A stretch of 29,385 bases of DNA from Ichthyophonus hoferi (taxonomy: Eukaryota; Opisthokonta; Ichthyosporea; Ichthyophonida; Ichthyophonidae). Where the stretch lies: positions 45,560 through 74,944 of the forward strand of contig NAOQ01000189.1 of the NCBI GenBank assembly GCA_002751075.1. The letters are read 5' to 3'. The translations under genes and the position numbers were made by a program. Position 1 is the stretch's first letter. Each line of letters opens with the position of its first letter. The notes under the pieces are model-generated. The model made no database searches. It was not told the DNA's origin and saw only the letters and a program-made list of their open reading frames with translations. This document shows, piece by piece, positions 22,757 through 29,385 of this stretch.

Positions 22757-22845
22757 TTAAAATCTTACTTAATACTCCATTTGGTGGTAATCAGTGTTTG
22801 ACATCTTAAGTAAGACTCCATTTGGTGGAGTAATCGGTAGCGGAG
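22757..22845. repeat. CTCCATTTGGTGG direct repeat with a small palindrome
   Basis: AATACTCCATTTGGTGGTAATC and AGACTCCATTTGGTGGAGTAATC occur about 40 bp apart. The second contains ACTCC...GGAGT, a short hairpin. They lie just upstream of the capsid fossil's start and may be remnants of viral terminal sequence, but that is uncertain. Confidence 0.5.
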
Positions 22846-22902
22846 TGATGAGCGCATGCGGGAACACTCAGTTTTAGCATTTATTGCCTTCACAGAGAGC
22901 TC

Positions 22903-22986
22903 CAACTGAGTCTTCTCTACTAAAGAAAAACAGAACAAACATATGTACAATAAGGAAGCCAAGTAAACAATTAGAAGACTCAGTTG
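22903..22986. repeat. 14-bp perfect inverted repeat around a 56-nt loop
   Basis: CAACTGAGTCTTCT at 22903-22916 is the exact reverse complement of 22973-22986. It sits between the capsid fossil and the divergent open frame at 23066. Parvovirus genomes end in hairpins, so a terminal remnant is one option; a small non-viral inverted repeat is another. Confidence 0.7.
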
Positions 22987-23065
22987 AGTTTTCTGCGAAG
23001 AAAACAAATACTTAAAATGGGAGTTCCCTCAGGCGTTCACCACTCCCCTACGACTATTCTATTAA

Positions 23066-23338
23066 ATGGAGGATTGTAAAACACAATTCACAACGACCCA
23101 GTGCAATAACCACCGCGCCAGAGCATTACTAATTTCTCGTGGGCAAGTGCATGCTAGCAACGAACAGTTTGGACGAAGGTATGGAAAGCTACATTCCCAT
23201 TTCCTAATGAGATTCAATAACGTCCTGGATAGCAATTTCTCCAGGTCGTTCCGCCAGGGAACTGGAATCTTTGGATATATAAATAAGCCAGTGGAAGATA
23301 CGCCTACCGACATACAGAGAGTTGTTGAAACCGACTAA
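23066..23338 (+). other. Unassigned 90-codon open frame beside the parvovirus fossil
   Basis: An open frame longer than expected in this AT-rich DNA, with higher GC than its surroundings. It contains GRRYGKLHSHFLMRF and GTGIFGYINKPVEDTP. A His-x-His block is a feature of parvovirus NS1 nickase domains, and the position next to a capsid fossil makes a viral origin possible. I see no helicase motif and cannot assign it. If viral, it is a fragment of an old, broken copy. Confidence 0.3.
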
Positions 23339-24821
23339 GTTCTCGATTGGCACTTAAAGGTTTTCTATCCAGTACTTCTTTACACCAAAATTTAGACTAT
23401 ATTACTACATTATTGCTATTTTAATTTTATTTATTGCTACCAGCTTGGGTCGGGGTAAGGTGAAAAAAAGTGACACTTCTATAATCGCTTTGTGGTAGTC
23501 GAAGGGTCCCGTCCTTGATACCACTGATATACAGAAAAACACTCATCCTATCTTCGGACTTGGATCCAAGTTAAAAAGAAAATAAAAAACCATTGATACA
23601 TTTTTTTCTTCTTTTGAAAGAAAAATTATTTTTAAAGGTTAGAGGTATACGAAACTTCACTTTGCCAAGTTTCATGTGTTTTATCAGGCTACACTATCCT
23701 TACAGTGATACTAACCTACACATGATAAAAATAAGTATCAGTATCACATTTAAAATTTAATACTTCAAGCTAAAGATTGTCACTACAGGTTACCATTGTT
23801 AAATAGAAGTCGTATTCACCAAACATATATTTCACACATTTTTTCCCAACAATATTGAATAGAAAGAAACTCAATCACCAACAAAGCTTTTTATAGTTTA
23901 CCTAATCTAAGTTAGTTACTACAATAAGACATGTATGAAATTACAACACTAAAACGCTAAAGATATATTTAATTGGTTAAGCTACTAATTAATATTTATC
24001 TGCAACATTCCTAAAGCAATATTTATTTAAAGTGAAACAAAAGCACATCCTTAAGTCAGTACATATGTTAGACAAATGCCAATACAAATAAGAAAACAGA
24101 CAAAATAAAATAGTCAGGTGACAACGTCTTGAGTAATCAAATCAACTAGTTTGAATTATATTATATTATCCATTTAATTATAGTATTGTCTTATTGCTTT
24201 GGCTTTCCAGAACTATTTTATCCAAGTTAACGCTCGCCTTAGTACCCACTCTTCCTGTTGGGCGGCCACTAAAATACTATTTTTTAATTGGGATAATGTC
24301 AAACAAATAACCTTACAACAATATATATTGTAGCAAATAGATGGATAGAAAAATGCTGAGTTGCAACATATTTATAGTTACTGTCAATGACAACTATAAC
24401 AACATCTATGGTTCAACATGTCTCAAATAAATTATGTACACCCAGCACACTTTTTCGAGGCACTTGATATTTAAGCGACGCAAAGTAAATATTAACTTTT
24501 TATTGCCAATCACAACAGGGAAACAAAATTTATATCAAGAAAAAAAAGTAAAGGCTAGCATCAAGATCATTTTAAGGGTTGGCCTCAACCAATGAACTGT
24601 TAGCAATAAAAAACGTCACAAGTTAAAGTTAATGCATGGGCTAAGCCAATACCAAACCTATCTCTATCAGCCTTTATATATAAACCAATTAATGATACCA
24701 GCAATAAATAACATCAAACTAAGTGTATGTATGTGCAACCAGCACACAACATACACTATAGCAATCGCATCCTAGCCCTTTCAGAAAGGCACTAAGACAA
24801 ACACATATTCCTCATTGAAAC
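23339..24821. other. Gene-free region between the viral fossil and RagC/D
   Basis: No exon, tRNA or further viral segment is recognised. The part next to 24822 is 3' UTR and downstream sequence of RagC/D. Confidence 0.5.
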
Positions 24822-27800
24822 TCATTGCAATACCCGTGCAGCCGCCTGTATGTTCTTGCGCACCTCAAACACCTACAGAGAGTCTAGTCAGAATCACGAA
24901 AAAAATATCTATTTAAATCTTCAAAGATGGTGGGGTGATAGAGCCTACTACATTAGGAGGTAAAGAACAAAATATGTATATAAGTAGGCCATGAAAAGCT
25001 GACAAACATATGATCATGGCTATATCGGGTCGGTGTGATATTGAATACTAACGGTATGGTTGGTAAAATCATGCCAATAATAGACAGTACATAAAATAGG
25101 CAGCTTTCATAGGCTAGAGATAGGAGGAACATATATATAGTAATATACGAGAAACTCATGCTAACCCAACACAAACCTAATTGTTTTTATTCAAAAAAAA
25201 TTTTCAACAAAAAAAAATTGATATTCGTATTAAAATAACAAAACCCCTGGCATGTACCAACAATGCTTACAGCAACCTATTGTGCACCTCCTAAGTATTG
25301 ACAACAGAATGTATTACATCCCACTACGCATTACCTAACCCTTCCTAGCCCGTTACGAATAAACACAGCACAACTAAAAATATCTTAACCTTTTGAATGG
25401 CCTTTCGGAAGCAATGAAAGTTATAGTCAATCAAACCGTGCTGGATAAAATTGGTCTCACGTGCTAAGGCTACAAGAGCAAGGTACCTGGGATAGATAAT
25501 TAGATAATTAGATAATAAAATGCAATTGGCTAGATAATAATTAATGGTAGGTGGGCACATCATAGGCATTAATTAAATAATTAGTTAATTATCATGCAGG
25601 TAATCAGACTAAGAGAGAGCATATAAGTGAAAGGAGACATAATCTAGTAGTGTACAGGCATAGGATTATATAAGGGGTCGTGGTAACCATTTAAAGAGAG
25701 TTGGGTATCAGCTATTGACATGTTACAGAGAAGTAGCGTGGTGTTAGTAGTTAGGATTGTGTAGAAAAATCGGAAAGAGGGAGGTAAAGGTGTAGGGAGA
25801 AAGAGATAATCAACAGAGTATAACAGAGTAACTAGTACATATAAGCCTTTTATCAGTAGGTGTTTTGTGGTTCCCCCTATAACACTATTGCCTCGAGCAA
25901 AGACAGGAAAGTAAACATAGGTATACAGTAGTAGGGGAAAGTAGGGTAAATGTATGTGCATACTTATTGACTTCGCGGAGGTAAAGGACCATGCCATTAT
26001 TAAGTTTGATCACTGAGGAAGAGCCAGTATCATAGGCTATACCCTCTACATCGTCAGTCATGCTGAGTGCATAGTAGAAGTCAGTAGTACGCTAACTCTA
26101 TATATATATATATATATCAACATATACACGTACATGTACAAACAAATAAAGATAGAGATGTATAAGACATGTACACATTCTTATTCTTATTCAATATATA
26201 TAGATGCATACAAATATATATGAAGATATAGCGTCAATAATCTGCAACACAACGAATAGAGAAAACAGAGATATACCTATATACAAATAAAATATTTCTA
26301 TATATATACATACACCAACACTCATCAACAAAGATGAATACATCCGTACCCATAAATGCAAGAGACATCGATAACTACATCAATCATGTCACTGCACAGC
26401 TCATACGACTGCATATCCACAGGTGAACTATCTGTAGCAATGTACATTTTGCTAACAACATCAAATAGGAACGCCTTTTCTATACCCGAGTTCTGTGTAA
26501 TCGGTGTATCGCCCGGGTTACAAGAGGGTAGAGAGATTAGGGAATAATACAGAAGATTATTGTTTTTGTTGTTCTTTATGATATGTTAAAGATGGTTGAT
26601 AGAAGTAGAATGAGCTTAATATAGTGAATATAATAGATATAATAAATATAAGAGATTATGAATATAGGCTGCTATACGCAGGAAGAGCAACCACGAAGGG
26701 ATTGAGGTAAACCTATAGCTATAAGTAAAGTGGATAGAGAAGGCAACCAAACAGAGAAATATATGCAAAGAGACAAAGAAACCAAGAATAACACAGGAAC
26801 ATAGACACGTGCAGGAATATTACACAGTAAAGATATAGAAGAACAGTAAGATATGAGTTATACGTGAAAGAAATATTACTATATAATATACTATATAATA
26901 CACTATAGTATAACATATTACATCCTAAAGTTGCTTTAATTACCGATATAAGAATGTTCAGCAGATTCTCTAGCATAGGCAGTTGAGGTATCAGTTTCTG
27001 GACTACCTTTGAAAAGGCTTCGAATATAGAATGATCATAGATTGAAGTCAAGTAAAATGATAGGTGGATATTATCCAATCCTGCATCCTGAAGCTCGTCG
27101 GTGGCGCGTTGGTGTATATCTCTCTGTGTTTCTATATAGAATTGTGCGTGAAAAAGAGAAAACAATAGCATTAATATAGATATGTGGTATGTGTATGTAT
27201 GATGTATTGTCTTTAGGTCCATGTGTAGTTGTGTTATTATAGTGGGGTAAGTAGTTTAGCAAGTATAGATATGAGGCAGTATATAATCCTTACCTATCTT
27301 GTGATCATCTGAGAGACCATCTACCTTGTGGATGAACACTTCAAAGGTAATAGTTGGGTTTACCTGCATGTATGTATGCATAGATGTGTTATGTATCTAT
27401 AGAACTATGGCTTGGCCTTTACTGCATGTATATATCTAGCAAGAAGGAGTGTATGTGAATTTTCTTTCACCTAAGTGTTGAATATACATAGGTACATATA
27501 CCACCTGATAGAACAAGCACATCTAGTCTAAATTAAAGAATTACTTAAGAAAATTCTATTAATAGCTTTGGTTTAATTAATTAATAAATAATCAGATTAT
27601 CAAGGAGTCTATATAAATAGTATGCAATTTAAAATCTGTTTTGCTTTTTGTCTGTGACAGGACTTCCATTTTGTTTCTTAGTAGTTATATTGAACAAAGC
27701 TGTTTTGCTTTTATTTTATTCCCTGCTTGCAATTGCGGTTGCCATCTATAATGGATGAAATAAAAACTACAATAAAATATGATATAAAATAAAATAAAAT

Positions 27801-29070
27801 ACTACTAACCAATATAAAACAAGGCAATGCAATACAACATTATACAACAAAATATACAAAAGACGAAACAAAACAAAACAGTATAAAACAATACATTATA
27901 CGACAATATAACACACTACATTACACTATCATATAATCTACAGTTGTAGACACATACTTTATAAGCGCTAACCACTGTAGCATGAAGTTTGGCCAGGGCC
28001 TCAAGGTAGTCATCCTAAAGAGGTGAAAAATCATAAGAAATGTAGCTATGCCAACACCTATGGTAACTACATATAATAATTGGACAAGGGTTGTCATGGT
28101 GATATATAGATACCATTGATGATGAATAGACAGCGGGGCACTAAGTGAAATGGATGGGTCGGGTAAAGAAAAACGGTTATCGACATATACACGAGGAAGA
28201 GAGGGAATGATGTAAACACAGAGAAAGAGAGAGAAAGAAAAGTGAGAGAAACGAAGATGTATATAACGAAAAATTTATAATATATATAACAGATAACGAC
28301 CTGTGCATCAATAACAAACACTAAGGCCCCACAGCCTCCAAATATAGCCTCCGAGTCAAACCCAGAATCAAAGAAATCAATCTGCCCTGGGAAGTCCCAT
28401 ATTTGGAACTCCACAAAGGAACTGTTGGAGATCTCTGATGGGCCAATGAGTGAGACGGAGTAGGATAATATCCTTGAAGGAATGTTGTACGTGTATATAT
28501 AGAAAGCAGGATAGAGGAGGATAAAGAGGTAGATAAACATGGAAGACCAATGAATACAAGGTCTAGAGGTAGTAAACTTAATTTAAAAAGAAAGTTTTAT
28601 TGGTATGAAGTCTTGCCTTTCAACGAGTATTATCTAATTGAGATCAATTATATTTACTGGATAATTATTATACATCTTTAAATTACGCATCAGTAAGATC
28701 TTTTGAATTACATTTGGGCTAATGGGCACATCCAATAATCATCTTGGATTTAATCGTTCCAAGACCGGTGGCCTCATTGGATAGAGCCAAACCATGCTAT
28801 ATAGGGGTTGACGAAATATTCTATAAAAGGAAAGAGAGCGAAGCTACCCAGAAAGAAGATATAAGTAGAGAAGGTGGTGGGTACATGTGAGGGAGTAGAA
28901 GTCAAACATACATAAAGAGAGAGAGGGAGAGAGAGAGAGAGAAGGAATTGAAGAGGAAGGACTAGGGTAACATACCACTTTTTACTAGCTTGGAAGTGCT
29001 TTCCAAAAACAATGTCTCATTGGGTGACATTTTATGAAAGACTACCTTCTGGATAGATGATTTGCCACTC
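24822..29070 (-). CDS. RRAGC: RagC/D GTPase, nine exons, 5' end outside window
   Basis: Rag GTPase of the C/D type. It pairs with RagA/B on the lysosome to recruit mTORC1 when amino acids are plentiful. Exons, 5' to 3': 28976-29070, 28301-28434, 27958-28014, 27294-27363, 26944-27131, 26350-26492, 25964-26062, 25390-25486, 24822-24872; phases all match and 310 aa are encoded. It begins [16 protein letters not shown], the second half of the P-loop, so the first part (LLMGLRR in human) lies beyond 29385. G3 is IWDFPGQ and G4 is [10 protein letters not shown]. The roadblock-type C-terminal domain is nearly identical to human in places ([19 protein letters not shown] with His for Leu variants, [21 protein letters not shown]). 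It ends in [10 protein letters not shown], shorter than the human tail. One gene probably represents the RagC/D ancestor, so the C or D label is nominal. Confidence 0.96.
26098..26117. repeat. (TA)n microsatellite
   Basis: Pure TA run within the RagC/D intron between exons 26350-26492 and 25964-26062. Confidence 0.7.
27760..27945. repeat. A/C-rich pentamer-like repeat in RagC/D intron
   Basis: Degenerate AAAAC/ATAAA units with about 5-bp period pass into CACTACATTACACTAT, the same word type as the decamer array at 1-360. It occupies the 5' part of the intron that follows exon 27958-28014. Confidence 0.6.
28913..28943. repeat. (GA)n microsatellite
   Basis: GA dinucleotide run with one GGG interruption, in the RagC/D intron immediately after exon 28976-29070. 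Confidence 0.8.
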
Positions 29071-29084
29071 CTAGGTATAGAAAA

Positions 29085-29385
29085 CCCCCATATTACTACT
29101 AGAAATTTACAATAGGACCCCCATATTACTACTTAGTAATTTACAATAGAATCCCCATATTACTACTTAGTAATTTACAATAGAACTCCCATATTACTAC
29201 TTAGTAATTTATAATAGGACCCCTATATTACTACTTAGTAATTTACAATAGGACCCCCATATTACCACTAGTAATTTATAATAAGACCCCCATATGACTA
29301 CCAGCTATTTACAATAGAACCCCCATATGACTACCAGCTATATATAATAGGTCCCCCATATTACTACTAGTAATTTACAATAGAA
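29085..29385. repeat. 33-34-bp minisatellite, about nine copies, runs off the window
   Basis: Units of the form CCCCCATATTACTACTTAGTAATTTACAATAGAA repeat about nine times to the last base of the window. Most units contain ATTACTA-CT-TAGTAAT, a 7-bp inverted repeat, while two contain a variant (ATGACTACCAGCTAT). It fills the 3' end of a RagC/D intron, ending about 14 bp before the acceptor at 29071. Confidence 0.93.

Noticed and set aside
23456-23530. tRNA-like stretch (GGTAGTCGAAGGGTCCCG)
   Set aside because: No acceptor stem or D/T-arm pairing could be drawn.
29085-29385. CRISPR-like array (33-34-bp repeats with internal palindrome)
   Set aside because: Copies are directly adjacent with no unique spacers, and they lie in a eukaryotic intron.

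Overview
The window is nuclear DNA from an intron-rich, AT-rich eukaryote. Host genes are split into short exons with GT-AG introns. The gene content (mitochondrial NAD kinase, RagC/D, a Ras-subfamily GTPase) and a densovirus-like fossil point to an animal or close relative. The small, simple-repeat-filled introns would suit an early-branching animal such as a sponge, but the species cannot be fixed from this window.

Layout. (1) 1-1654, plus strand: the 3' three exons of a Ras-subfamily GTPase, preceded by a 360-bp decamer array. (2) 1655-3951: gene-free, rich in CCAAT/ATTGG motifs. (3) 3952-8531, minus strand: a complete ten-exon NADK2 (mitochondrial NAD kinase), about 406 aa, tail to tail with the Ras gene. 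(4) 8532-11950: gene-free DNA with a 456-N assembly gap flanked by a perfect 115-bp duplication. (5) About 11950-13290: a decayed Ty1/copia element with a recognisable RNase H. (6) 14128-21071, minus strand: a twelve-exon gene, about 494 aa, that I cannot name with certainty. It has a D-box-like motif, four KEN boxes on four tandemly duplicated exons, proline-rich repeats and a long C-terminal coiled coil. Upstream lie CCAAT, E2F-like and CHR-like sites. It looks like a cell-cycle protein degraded by APC/C, perhaps a distant geminin relative. (7) About 21740-23340: a broken parvovirus (densovirus-like) copy whose capsid gene carries a phospholipase A2 domain, plus an unassigned ORF and a hairpin-forming spacer. 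(8) 24822-29070, minus strand: nine exons of RagC/D (RRAGC), lacking only the 5' end. The window stops in an intron made of a 33-34-bp minisatellite.

The four host genes are independent units, not an operon. Two belong to nutrient and growth signalling (Ras, RagC/D), one to mitochondrial NADP supply and one probably to cell-cycle control. The most interesting parts are the KEN-box exon array with its candidate cell-cycle promoter, and the endogenous densovirus-like fossil.
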